Positions 36,901 to 44,793 of a stretch of DNA of 64,000 nucleotides are shown piece after piece (the stretch's first letter is position 1; each line of letters opens with the position of its first letter). The notes beneath the pieces were generated by a model. That model did not search any database, was not told where the DNA came from, and was given only the letters and a program-made list of their open reading frames with translations. The stretch comes from Bacteroidota bacterium (GTDB taxonomy: Bacteria; Bacteroidota; Bacteroidia; AKYH767-A; 2013-40CM-41-45): positions 186,001 to 250,000 of the forward strand of contig QQVM01000012.1 in the NCBI GenBank assembly GCA_003389385.1, in the 5' to 3' direction. A program made the position numbers and the translations under genes.

Positions 36901-39538
36901 TGCCTGAAGATGTGATTGAAGTAGTAAAGGAAGATGAAGAAGCATTCCCCGAAAGATAATTTGTAGTGTTGTAAACGCTGGTATTACCACTGCCGTTGAA
37001 TTCAATGATAGCAAAATGGTAAGTAACACCAGCACTCAGTCCGCTTACGGTAACTGAATTTCCGGTTCCAGAATACACTACAAAATTTCCATTACCCAGA
37101 TTAGAACCACTTCCAAACACAGAATTGGCTGTGTACGACTGTTGATTTTGAGGAAATGAATTCACAGCTGAAGCGGCACGCGCTACCACAATTCTAGAAG
37201 CCCCATTTCCAGAGGTCCAGCTTAATTGCAAATTCGTGCAATTCGAAATCCCGGCAGAAAAGTTTGTAGACGGAACAGTAGGTTGTGTTATCACCGCAGG
37301 GCTGAAGTAAGCGGTAACTGTTGTGTCACCGTTAGGCACCCATGTGACAGGAAGCAAGCTCCCTCCTGCTGTTGTCCAGCCTGAAAAAACATAACCGGGG
37401 TTCGGCACAGCTCTAATTGTAACAGGATAACCTTTGAAGTAAACAAGCTTACACGGATTATTTGGAACACGGAAAGTATCAATCTCAATCACTCCGCCTT
37501 GCATGGGTACTTTATTAAGAGATAACTGAAAAGTATCGGAAATGGAAAACTTTTGCATGATAAACTTTCTCATATTCTTTGCCCTGTTGTTGAAGAATAA
37601 CTGGATTGTATCCACTTCAGTATTCCATTGTGCACGGCTCTGATAATATCCACGCGTAAAATAATCTATGGTGTCATTTGAATTTTTCCACCTGTTGATA
37701 TGGGCAGGAAGTTCATTGTGCAGGCGAGTCCTGAAAACATTCAACACCGAATCCACACGCTGAGGACAAAAAGAAAAATTCATATGATGAGCAAATTGGG
37801 TAATGAAACCGGTTTTGAATTCACTATTCAGCAATAGATTGTTGAGAAGGAACTGTGCCCAATCTGCAACAGAACTGCTGGTGGTTGCCCATGAAAGTGT
37901 ATTGTGTGTGTAGTTGCAGGGATGATTAGGATTCGTAGTAAGGAGAGTTGACCGGTCCGTGTCCCACATGATCCATCTCCATTTCATACTTTGATCCTTA
38001 GGTCTCCAGTAATAAATGTTTTTATTTGGCCAGTCTGTAGAGGCATAATAAATCCTGGTTTGAAAATAATTCATGTATTCAGGAATATCAATCTGAGTTT
38101 TGATGTAATTGTAATTTGCCTGCTGAGCCAATGAATTATTGGTAATGAATGAAATCATGGCGTTATAGCTGTTCGCATCGCCTCGCTTAACTTCCGCATT
38201 GCTGTACAATAAATCAACACTGTCTTTATTGATGGACGGATGATGTCCTTTCAGAAAATGTTCATCAATTTTCTCTGTCATGCTGATTACTCCCCAGTAG
38301 TCTCCGTTAATATAAAGAATAACAGGCCTGTTATACTGATGATCTACATCCATTGCACCCTCCATCAGTGTATGATTGAACGCATCCCGGATTCCGGTGC
38401 TGCTCCAGTCTGATCCTCCGTTTCTTACTTTGAATGCCTTAAATTCTGTAACCGGAAGTTGCGGGAATAACTGATATTGGATTGTGCTCTTTCCAAGAGA
38501 AGCTTTTGCTTCGAAGTTCATTGACTTCTGAGCATATACTCGGCTGGTATTTCCACTGATGGAAATGTTCAGGTTCTGGCTGATTACATGCGAACCACTG
38601 GCTTCAAAAAAGTCGATGTGTCCCGGGCGCTTCCAGTCTTTCCAAAAATTAGCTCCGTAATAAGGATAGAAATGATCGTAATCATCATAACCAAATGTGT
38701 AAATGCCAGTCCACTCATCCCAAAGGTGAGATGAGTCTGTGACTACAGAAAGTATCGGTAGATCAGTTGTTCTGTTAATGATGTAGGATCTGGTATTCAC
38801 TTCACCAGGGACATAATTTGTTTTGTAAACTCTTGCTCTAAGCGCCTTGGTGCTGCTCACCGTAATCGGACCGGTATATAGAATTCCCTTTGTAGGTGAA
38901 GGCTCGTTACCATTGAGCGAATAGTAAATTTGAGCCTGTGGATCTGAGTGACTAAGTGTTACCTGGATTGATGACTGATAAAATCCGGAATTCATGCTGA
39001 TGTTTGCCTTTCCCATGATTCCCAGATATCCTCCCCCGGTATTCGCACTTTTCGGAGTAGGCGCTGGAAAATACGACCATGAAGAACTTCCATCTGTAGT
39101 GCGGCCGAAGGTCACATCATAATTCAATTTAGGAATTGTCACTGAGTCGATAATAGTAACTCCGTCTGAAGCAACAAGCGCAATGAAATCACCGGAGTCG
39201 TTCAGTTTGAAGTTAGCATGACGGGGGCCCTTATAGGTTTCATTATCAAACCACAAGACTCTGTGACTCCTTGCGCTTATCGAAGTGGATGCAGTAGGTG
39301 TGCTTGCCGGAATTCTGAATTTGGTAAGATTGTTTATGTCATCTGTCAGATACATGCCGGCCATACTGACGGAAGAACTACCTGGATTGTAAAACTCCAC
39401 CCAATCCTCATACTCATCAAATTCGTCCGGGTAACTTATATAATTTGAAGAACAGATTTCATTTATTTTAATCTGCGCATTCGTATAAGTAATCAGTAAA
39501 AAAAATAAAACTGAAGTGCATAGTAGAGTTTTGTTCAT
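33965..39538 (-). CDS. CotH-kinase/lamin-tail T9SS giant surface protein (10-repeat paralogue)
   Basis: 1857 residues, same domain order as the gene at 29690-33694: signal peptide (LLCTSVLFFLLITYTNA), lamin-tail domain (INEICSSNYIS), chitobiase-type unit (IYYSLNGNEPSPTKG), CotH kinase-like domain (RNGGSDWSSTGIRDAF, GVISMTEKIDEHF, WIMWDTDRS), InlB-like unit, fibronectin-like unit and Ig/PKD-like unit (TICAGESATLTANGG). Then ten tandem 75-residue repeats (residues 948-1697) and a 160-residue tail with the T9SS domain (VYPNPFDQEI, VRPGVYFIKI). The non-repeat parts are 947 plus 160 residues versus 949 plus 160 in the paralogue, so repeat number explains the size difference. It probably arose by tandem gene duplication. 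The repeat array may act as a stalk holding the catalytic part off the surface. Confidence 0.92.
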   Translation of the reverse strand: MNKTLLCTSVLFFLLITYTNAQIKINEICSSNYISYPDEFDEYEDWVEFYNPGSSSVSMAGMYLTDDINNLTKFRIPASTPTASTSISARSHRVLWFDNETYKGPRHANFKLNDSGDFIALVASDGVTIIDSVTIPKLNYDVTFGRTTDGSSSWSYFPAPTPKSANTGGGYLGIMGKANISMNSGFYQSSIQVTLSHSDPQAQIYYSLNGNEPSPTKGILYTGPITVSSTKALRARVYKTNYVPGEVNTRSYIINRTTDLPILSVVTDSSHLWDEWTGIYTFGYDDYDHFYPYYGANFWKDWKRPGHIDFFEASGSHVISQNLNISISGNTSRVYAQKSMNFEAKASLGKSTIQYQLFPQLPVTEFKAFKVRNGGSDWSSTGIRDAFNHTLMEGAMDVDHQYNRPVILYINGDYWGVISMTEKIDEHFLKGHHPSINKDSVDLLYSNAEVKRGDANSYNAMISFITNNSLAQQANYNYIKTQIDIPEYMNYFQTRIYYASTDWPNKNIYYWRPKDQSMKWRWIMWDTDRSTLLTTNPNHPCNYTHNTLSWATTSSSVADWAQFLLNNLLLNSEFKTGFITQFAHHMNFSFCPQRVDSVLNVFRTRLHNELPAHINRWKNSNDTIDYFTRGYYQSRAQWNTEVDTIQLFFNNRAKNMRKFIMQKFSISDTFQLSLNKVPMQGGVIEIDTFRVPNNPCKLVYFKGYPVTIRAVPNPGYVFSGWTTAGGSLLPVTWVPNGDTTVTAYFSPAVITQPTVPSTNFSAGISNCTNLQLSWTSGNGASRIVVARAASAVNSFPQNQQSYTANSVFGSGSNLGNGNFVVYSGTGNSVTVSGLSAGVTYHFAIIEFNGSGNTSVYNTTNYLSGNASSSSFTTSITSSGNTICAGESATLTANGGVSWQWTPSTGLSSTSSRIVTASPASTTTYTVLATDNNGCQATSSFTLTVYPLPIVSLSNFSGLCQNAAAITLTGGSPTGGVYSGTGVTSGMFNPAIAGVGTHNITYTYTFVNGCVNSASKSITVHTLPNVTQSSYSDLCQNSTPITLNGGSPSGGTYSGTGVSGGSFNPLVAGVGSHVITYSYTDSNGCSGSATSVIKVNSSPVVSLGTFNSVCQNASPVNLVGGSPSGGTYSGSGVSGNIFSPSAAGAGTHAITYTYVGANGCPGTATSSINVLGVPTVSLSNFNGMCLTSAAIALSGGSPSGGVYSGVGVSGGMFNPASAGVGTHTITYTYTNSNGCANSAVSSISVSNMPTVSLASFNSLCQNAAPITLTGGSPAGGVYSGPGVSGGVFNPANAGAGVHTLTYTYADAGGCSNSASSSIQVNSLPNVSLASFSNLCINSSPVLLSGGIPAGGIYTGAGVSGGMINPALAGVGNHVVTYSFTDANSCSASASNTILVSDLPIVSLASFNDVCLNSSPVSLSGGNPIGGIYSGLGVSGGVFNPSIAGTGSHQINYTFTNSGGCSSSATSSINVTNVPNVTLHPFNNYCQNSAPFLLSGGSPSGGTYSGNGINAGTFDPASAGVGSHVVTYLYTNPVGCSNTATAIINVYSLPNVTLNALGGVCINSAPIALSGGSPAGGVYSGVGVNGGFFDPAIAGMGNHTIIYYYTDNNSCENFATSIISVGIEPVVLISSFSDMCENETSVALTGGSPPGGVYSGNGVVSGMFDPSLSGLGVHTVTYTFSNGAGCSSSASADINVNPNPSVQLGNDTVICAYHQIILDAGSGLSGYLWSTGATNQFIIADSSGLGLGAISYSVIGTNAFGCSASDTLTVTFDVCATIDKLASQSLTDVYPNPFDQEIYVRTFEADFIVEIIDVLGKTVYRKFISGDYSVIQPQVRPGVYFIKIENEKLSITRKLIKAY
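34448..36697 (-). repeat. Ten tandem 225-bp (75-residue) coding repeats
   Basis: The array covers 2250 bases and each copy encodes exactly 75 residues with no gaps. Typical copy: PTVSLASFNSLCQNAAPITL, then TGGSPAGGVYSGPGV, SGGVFNPANAGAGVH, TLTYTY and GCSNSAS. Two Cys per copy are conserved in all ten. The last two copies (Cys-Glu-Asn forms, FDPS) look closest to those in the shorter paralogue. Confidence 0.92.
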
Positions 39539-39897
39539 GTATCAAAATTTTCATGGTATGGGTCCAATCCATAGGAAAATAAAGAAGTTTTCCAGGATTT
39601 AATGCGAAATATGATGAATTATTCAAATTGAGAGGCGAAAATCTTGAAAATTTTGGCGAATGAAATCTTCAGACGGGTCAATCACCTGGAATAAACAGGA
39701 ATTAAGATCCATAAGTAAAGTGTGCAATTGAATTTATTATATTATGAAAACGCAGGAGAAATATAATAAAACTACACTTGTACAGTTTCTGAACTATTTT
39801 CATTGTTGACGAAAATCAATTTCATTTTCTGACTTAAATCATGGAAGAAGCAGTTGTCTTCATATAGTTTTGATGTAAAATAAATTCCGTCAATCCG
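39539..39897. other. Divergent intergenic region with a -7 candidate
   Basis: 359 bases between the start of the long CotH gene and the start of a small membrane protein gene. TAGTTTTG at 39865-39872 matches TAnnTTTG for the rightward gene (26 bases before the ATG), but no -33 element is at the right distance. Nothing else is recognisable. Confidence 0.4.
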
Positions 39898-40224
39898 ATG
39901 AAAAACCTATCTCCAGCAGAACAACTAAGTGTTTCTTCTTCATACACAAAATCAAAAAGCAAGGGGTTCAATTTTACGGCATTTTGTGAAAAGACAGAAG
40001 CTGCAAGATTCGGAATCAGTCCGGCCATATTAACGGTAATCACCTGCCTAAGCGCACTAGCCGCCGCCAGCGTGGCGCATCATGGAGTGGCAGCTCTGCT
40101 ATTAGTGGGAATGCCGACAGCCATATTCATTTCGACCATCATAGCTGTGGCACCAATGCGCACAATCTACATCGCAGGTGCGCTTGCAATGCTCATTGAT
40201 CTGGCCGCGATCATTCTTCATTAA
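39898..40224 (+). CDS. Small two- or three-helix membrane protein, unknown function
   Basis: 108 residues. A polar N-terminal part (MKNLSPAEQLSVSSSYTKSK, 1-40) precedes hydrophobic segments at about 43-58 (ILTVITCLSALAAASVA), 62-82 (VAALLLVGMPTAIFISTIIA) and 87-107 (TIYIAGALAMLIDLAAIIL). Two adjacent His follow the first helix (VAHHG). No family recognised. It is followed by a strong bidirectional terminator and converges on the AhpD-like operon. Confidence 0.75.
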   Translation: MKNLSPAEQLSVSSSYTKSKSKGFNFTAFCEKTEAARFGISPAILTVITCLSALAAASVAHHGVAALLLVGMPTAIFISTIIAVAPMRTIYIAGALAMLIDLAAIILH

Positions 40225-40245
40225 ACTGAATAGAATATAAAAATT

Positions 40246-40287
40246 GAATGCAGCGCAGGATTGTTTTTGTATTCCTGCACTGCATTC
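40246..40287. terminator. Bidirectional terminator between convergent genes
   Basis: GAATGCAGCGCAGGA (40246-40260) pairs with TCCTGCACTGCATTC (40273-40287): a 15-base stem with one G-U and a 12-base loop. It is placed 21 bases after the rightward stop and 3 bases before the leftward stop, so it can serve both. AAAAATT precedes it and TCTTTA follows. Confidence 0.75.
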
Positions 40288-40290
40288 TCT

Positions 40291-40509
40291 TTACTTGTGC
40301 AGATTGACGTCTGAGGCCTGATGCTCTTTCATCTGTTTCATTGAAAGGTCATAGGACTCCAGCACACGGCTGATTTGCTGTTTGGAAGAATCATCCATAG
40401 GCCCTTCAGAACCGCTGCAGATCCATCGGGCAGAAGAAATAAGTGCTGCCAGTTCATATGCACTGATGGTGACCTGATAAATACCAGGGTTCTTTTCTTT
40501 AATTAGCAT
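40291..40509 (-). CDS. Small protein coupled to the AhpD-like gene
   Basis: 72 residues (MLIKEKNPGIYQVTISAYEL, helix ISSARWICSG, then ISRVLESYDLSMKQMKEH). Its start overlaps the end of the upstream carboxymuconolactone decarboxylase-like gene by 11 bases, which supports translation coupling. No signal peptide; one Cys. Predicted mostly helical and cytoplasmic. I do not recognise the family; it may be a partner of the AhpD-like protein. Confidence 0.6.
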   Translation of the reverse strand: MLIKEKNPGIYQVTISAYELAALISSARWICSGSEGPMDDSSKQQISRVLESYDLSMKQMKEHQASDVNLHK

Positions 40510-40909
40510 GTGCCGGTTCTTTTGACTTGCTGAACTGTACGATTTGTTTCAGCTCTTTTTTAAAGGCATCATAATCCTGACTCATGCCGTTGATGTAAGC
40601 ACTCCAGCCTAATGATGCTTTTGCATAATGCACTGCTTCCTGAATTTCTTCATCAGTGGCACCGAATAATTTCGCGGCTTCAGTATGAAACAGAATGCAA
40701 AACTGACACTTGGTTTCAGAGTGAATTGCCAAACCCATCAATTCCTTATATTTATTAGGAATGAGGGTTTCACCCAGTTCAAGCTTCTTGAATAACTGCC
40801 ATTCGTAATCAAGGTAAGCTTCGGGAATGGATTGCAGAAATCCAGGAACTATCCCAAGCTCCTGTTTGATTTCCGCTTCAACTTGTTTGCGGGATCTTGG
40901 ACTTGTCAT
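40499..40909 (-). CDS. Carboxymuconolactone decarboxylase/AhpD-like protein
   Basis: 136 residues. All-helical AhpD-like fold with the redox motif Glu65-x-x-Cys68-x-x-Cys71-x-x-x-His75 (SETKCQFCILFHTEAAKLFG) followed by ATDEEIQEAVHYA. The CxxC with the upstream Glu and downstream His is the peroxidatic centre of AhpD-type alkylhydroperoxidases, so a role in peroxide detoxification is likely. Decarboxylase activity is unlikely, as those enzymes lack the CxxC. Cytoplasmic. Followed with an 11-base overlap by a 72-residue protein. Confidence 0.88.
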   Translation of the reverse strand: MTSPRSRKQVEAEIKQELGIVPGFLQSIPEAYLDYEWQLFKKLELGETLIPNKYKELMGLAIHSETKCQFCILFHTEAAKLFGATDEEIQEAVHYAKASLGWSAYINGMSQDYDAFKKELKQIVQFSKSKEPAHAN

Positions 40910-41659
40910 GATTAAATTTTTTTTGAGTTAGAGAATAAAAATGTTCAGGTAAAAATTTTTGAAGAATTTTATTGAAACAATATCTAATCAGAAAAGCATA
41001 ACAAAGTTAGCTATGATATTGCGTACTGGATAACTGGGGGAAAAATGAATATTTATCCACAAGGGAAAATTTATGGAATTAACGATTATATCAAAGTTCA
41101 GAATAGCTCAAATTAAAAAATCAGATTAATGGAACCTCCTTTAAACTCAGTCACCTTCCCGATAAAACACATAGCCAGTCGAACACATCTGTGACTTTTA
41201 CTTTCCAGACCAATAAGCTTTGCAGATCATAAATCAATCTCAGCAGTCATAATGATTCCTTTATGAACAATTCGTTTCTCCAAAGAATATTCGAAAACTC
41301 TCTGCACGGTATTCTTCAATGCACTGGTCAGAGGAGAGGCAGTACTTAAGCTAATTTTTTTTGCTTCAGAATTCTATTTCAATGATAAATTGTTTTTACC
41401 TGAGTCGCCTCGGCGAACACAAATCTATTGCATTTTTAACCCCTGCTCCTCTTATGATTAATCAGACAACTATAACCGCATTCATCAACATTAACCCATT
41501 CTGAAAACTCAAACTAATTTGTACTTTTAAACGTCTTTATGACTATTGCCTTTTATATATATAAAATCACAAGCAGGTAACTTATCCACGTAATGAAACT
41601 GAAAATATAATTCTATAAGTATTTATCATCCTTATTCAATATTTCAAATCAATTATATA
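40910..41659. other. Largest gene-free region, with DnaA-box-like sites
   Basis: 750 bases flanked by genes transcribed away from it on both sides. Stops break all frames. TTATCCACA, a perfect DnaA box, is at 41053-41061; TTATCCACG, one mismatch, is at 41582-41590; and a weaker copy is on the minus strand near 41028-41036. An AT tract (TTTTATATATATAAAAT) lies at about 41551. It could be a regulatory region or, less likely, an origin. Confidence 0.4.
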
Positions 41660-42508
41660 ATGATTAAACGTTTATACAAATTCCTCAGCTCCAGGTATCA
41701 AACTTTATTTATGGAATATAAAGTGGAGTTCAAGCCAAGATACGGACATGGAAAGCCCGCACATGCTGAATTGTTGCACATAATTGGAACAAATCGTGCC
41801 CAATATGAACATGTAGTAAATAAAGCACTTCAATTGAAAGATTCTATCTGGACAATCAAAGATTCAGAAAATGAAAAAGATCCTGTAAGTCCAGCTTGGA
41901 ACAATGAATACCTTCCTGGCCTGGACATCATCATGCTTTATACCATGCTGAGTGAATGCAAACCAAACAAATACATTGAAATTGGCTCAGGGAATTCAAC
42001 AAAAGTTGCCTACAAAGCAATCAAAGAACAAAAACTTAAAACTGAAATAATTTCTATTGACCCAATGCCGCGCGCAGAAATTGATAGTTTGGCAAACAGA
42101 ATTATCAGAAAACCTTTCGAAGACATCGACTTCAACATTCTTGATGAACTCAATGAAAATGATATTTTATTCGTCGACAATTCCCATCGGATACTGCCTA
42201 ACTCAGATTCAATGGTCTTCTTTCTGGAGATTCTTCCTAAATTAAAAAAAGGAGTGATTGTTCATTTACATGACATATACCTTCCATATGACTATCCTCA
42301 ATTTATGTGTGACAGATTTTATTCTGAACAATACGGACTGGCAATGTATCTGTTGGCAAACCCAAAAAAGTATCAAACAATATTACCAAATTACTTCATT
42401 TATTCTGATACTGATCTCTCCAAGTTAATTTCACCTATCTGGGAACATATAAATTTAAATAATGTCGAAAGGCATGGAGGATCATACTGGCTTAAGATAA
42501 ATGATTAA
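41660..42508 (+). CDS. Class I SAM-dependent methyltransferase (Methyltransf_24-like)
   Basis: 282 residues. The Rossmann core starts with KYIEIGSGNSTKVAYKAI (motif I, about residues 111-128), then EIISIDPMPRAEID (acidic residue binding the ribose), DILFVDNSHRILPNSD, KGVIVHLHDIYLPYDYP, which is typical of the group. No signal peptide. Related enzymes are found with surface polysaccharide or secondary metabolite genes, but no such genes adjoin it here, so the substrate is open. The next frame (42538) begins 29 bases downstream and is a broken protease gene. Confidence 0.82.
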   Translation: MIKRLYKFLSSRYQTLFMEYKVEFKPRYGHGKPAHAELLHIIGTNRAQYEHVVNKALQLKDSIWTIKDSENEKDPVSPAWNNEYLPGLDIIMLYTMLSECKPNKYIEIGSGNSTKVAYKAIKEQKLKTEIISIDPMPRAEIDSLANRIIRKPFEDIDFNILDELNENDILFVDNSHRILPNSDSMVFFLEILPKLKKGVIVHLHDIYLPYDYPQFMCDRFYSEQYGLAMYLLANPKKYQTILPNYFIYSDTDLSKLISPIWEHINLNNVERHGGSYWLKIND

Positions 42509-42537
42509 TTTGAATTCACGTTATTTCTATATATAAA

Positions 42538-42840
42538 ATGAAAAGACTAATTGTTCTAATTATAATATTGCTTTCAATTGATGCATTCTCCCAGTCTTAC
42601 AATTGCATCATATCAGAAATGACAAGTACTGTAAAGAGTCGACAGCTTGAAGAAGAAATGAATACTGCGATATACAACTATCTCAAATCACCAGGCAATT
42701 TCAGGCGCAACGGCAATGTTCCGCTCATTATTCCTGTGGTCTTTCATGTCATTAATGTAGTTTCAAAAACCGAATTGTCAATGACAGCTACAATCCTTCT
42801 AATAAGGAACCAGGTGAACTCTTCACTGAGGCATTATTAG
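42538..42840 (+). pseudogene. Truncated M43 metalloprotease gene
   Basis: 100 codons. A signal peptide (LIVLIIILLSIDAFS) and a propeptide match the intact protease at 44794: both share a segment of the form IYNYLxS, then RxGNVPLIIPVVFHVI. Homology stops after FHVIN at about residue 72; the remaining 28 codons are unrelated, and the catalytic HExxH domain, PKD unit and sorting domain are absent. A different frame over the tail reads NDSYNPSNKEPGELFTEAL, which may point to an old frameshift or junction. The stop codon overlaps that of the convergent gene by 4 bases. I regard it as a remnant of duplication, not a working protein. Confidence 0.7.
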
Positions 42841-44453
42841 CGCATCAGTACGATTTTTTTAGTCCGCTCATTAATCCGCATGAAGTAAATGCCATCCGGA
42901 TAATTTTTCATGTTTATATGCGAAAGATTCAATTCCGCTTTTTGGAAAAACAAAGTCCGACCTGTCTGATCTGCAAGTTGTATTGTGGATGACAGATATG
43001 AATGGCCAAGCTTTACTGTAAACACATCCCTGGCTGGATTCGGGTATACAATCCAGTCATCAGCAGATCCATCCCTGATTTCAGAAATACCGACAGACAT
43101 CTGAAAAGTATCTGTTAACAGCGCGGTGAAGGCGTGGTAATTATTTGAAGGATTGTAGCTAATGCCGTCTATAATGCATTGTTCCATCATCTGACCCGAG
43201 AGGTATATCCTGTTACCCACCGGCCTGATCCATACGGATGCATGGCCTGTGTTATATCCTGGATTGGAGGATTCCGCAAGCGTACGGTACCAGAGCAGGT
43301 TCAGGGCAGCATCAAAAGATGCAACGCAGCCATTTCCATAATATCCGCCAAATCTTTTTCCAATCAATGTATCAACTCCGGCAATAAGAGTATCCTCGAA
43401 ATTAAGACTTATGTAGTATCTTCCGTTATCGCTCAGAATGGAGTTTCCGTTGGGAGTATTTGTAATGTAATGGCTTGGAATCCGAAATTCTCTGTCATTC
43501 CACATAACGAATGATAAATTAGGATCAAGGGCGGCGATAAAATGCCGGTTCCCAGTCCCGCTGATCGTCACATTATTGCATTGCACAGTATCCACCCATA
43601 CACCGGTTATGAGAATATTGTTATTGGCAGTGTGTTTAATATAAGACAACGCATCCAAACCGGCGCCGCCTATAACCACAGCCGACAATGGATTGCCGTT
43701 TACATCAAGTCTGGACAAAAGAATGTCCGAGCTTCCAAATCCTGTGTAAAGGTTTCCGAAAAACACAATGCTGTCGCTAAAATTTATTCCGAGAAAAATA
43801 TTCCCTGAAGGATCAGTACTCAGAAGGCATGGATATCGTTTTTCGGAAATGTATTTTTCAAACAGCTGTGCACCACTGCTGCTGAATTTGTACAGGTATG
43901 TTCTGTAGGAGTCTGAACAGCTGGCATAAGCATTACCGGCAGCGTCAATTTCAAAGGACTGAACATCGGAAGGAACAAAATGAATCCAGTTTACATTTCC
44001 GGATGTGTCCATTTGCACCACATAACCGTTAGTCACACTGGGAAAAGGAGGAATGCTCCATTGACTGGAGCCGATGCGCATAATACTATTCCCGCTCCAG
44101 TTGATCACGTTTCCGGCCAGATAAAGCATGTTATTATGATAACGGACAAACCTGGCTTTTTCTCCTGAAACAGATCCTGCTACCCGCACCCAGTTTATAT
44201 TACCTGCAGTGTCAGCCTTGCATAAGACTCCGTCCTGATAACCATAACCGGATACAGAATGACCAGCCCATGGCTGTCCGTTGGGCCGGATTGTCCCGGC
44301 CATGAACATGGATGAAGCATTGATGTCAATGTCTTCAAATCCTGAAGTAACGTTTTCATAGAGAAGGACCCAGTCAATTGTCTGACTGTAGGTGTTCATT
44401 GTGAACGATCCAAAAATCAAAAAGCATAAAACTCTTTTCATAAGTTTGATCAT
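42837..44453 (-). CDS. T9SS-sorted beta-propeller-like secreted protein
   Basis: 538 residues. Signal peptide (VLCFLIFGSFTMNTYS, from Met1 or Met5). Repeated segments of the SBBP type follow: INWVRVAGSVSGEKARFV, LYLAGNVINWSG, VQMDTSGNVNWIHFVPSDV, FEIDAAGNAYASCSD, LSTDPSGNIFLGINFSD, LSRLDVNGNPLSAVVIGGAG, indicating a multi-blade propeller over about residues 25-440. The C-terminus is a T9SS sorting domain (VYPNPARDVFTV, YPDGIYFMRI). Probably surface-attached or released. Its 3' end overlaps the broken protease gene by 4 bases. The start lies 341 bases from the divergent protease gene. Confidence 0.87.
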   Translation of the reverse strand: MIKLMKRVLCFLIFGSFTMNTYSQTIDWVLLYENVTSGFEDIDINASSMFMAGTIRPNGQPWAGHSVSGYGYQDGVLCKADTAGNINWVRVAGSVSGEKARFVRYHNNMLYLAGNVINWSGNSIMRIGSSQWSIPPFPSVTNGYVVQMDTSGNVNWIHFVPSDVQSFEIDAAGNAYASCSDSYRTYLYKFSSSGAQLFEKYISEKRYPCLLSTDPSGNIFLGINFSDSIVFFGNLYTGFGSSDILLSRLDVNGNPLSAVVIGGAGLDALSYIKHTANNNILITGVWVDTVQCNNVTISGTGNRHFIAALDPNLSFVMWNDREFRIPSHYITNTPNGNSILSDNGRYYISLNFEDTLIAGVDTLIGKRFGGYYGNGCVASFDAALNLLWYRTLAESSNPGYNTGHASVWIRPVGNRIYLSGQMMEQCIIDGISYNPSNNYHAFTALLTDTFQMSVGISEIRDGSADDWIVYPNPARDVFTVKLGHSYLSSTIQLADQTGRTLFFQKAELNLSHINMKNYPDGIYFMRINERTKKIVLMR

Positions 44454-44793
44454 TAAGGATTACTAAATTTATAATTTTTTATTTCAATACACAAAATTAT
44501 CGTCTGAAAATAAATGCAAGGATATCGGTTTAAAGAATTCCTACTTCTTCTGCTGAAATCAGGCGTCATCTCGGTCTATGAAGAAAAACAACTGCAGGAC
44601 TTCTTCCTGACATCCCGGGAAAGGAGTAATTAAATATGTATAGTTAATCAGGCACTTTATATTTTTTTATTTTTTCAGGATAATTTTTACTATTGTAATG
44701 TACATACGAAACAATAAAATTAAATTCATGATTTAAGTTCAACTCCCGCAATTGCATTTCAACTTTCAATTAATTTAAAAACTGCACAGCTCT
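44454..44793. other. Divergent intergenic region before the protease gene
   Basis: 340 bases. A short frame at 44514-44633 would encode 39 residues (MQGYRFKEFLLLLLKSGVIS at its start), with codon use that looks coding-like. It may be a small protein or remnant, but has no recognised relative. No exact promoter motif found. Confidence 0.4.
44514..44633 (+). CDS. Possible 39-residue small protein or gene remnant
   Basis: ATG 44514 to TAA 44633. It begins MQGYRFKEFLLLLLKSGVIS and continues with an acidic then basic helix ending in SRERSN. No ribosome binding site and no recognised family; listed because the codons look used and no other gene covers it. Confidence 0.2.
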   Translation: MQGYRFKEFLLLLLKSGVISVYEEKQLQDFFLTSRERSN

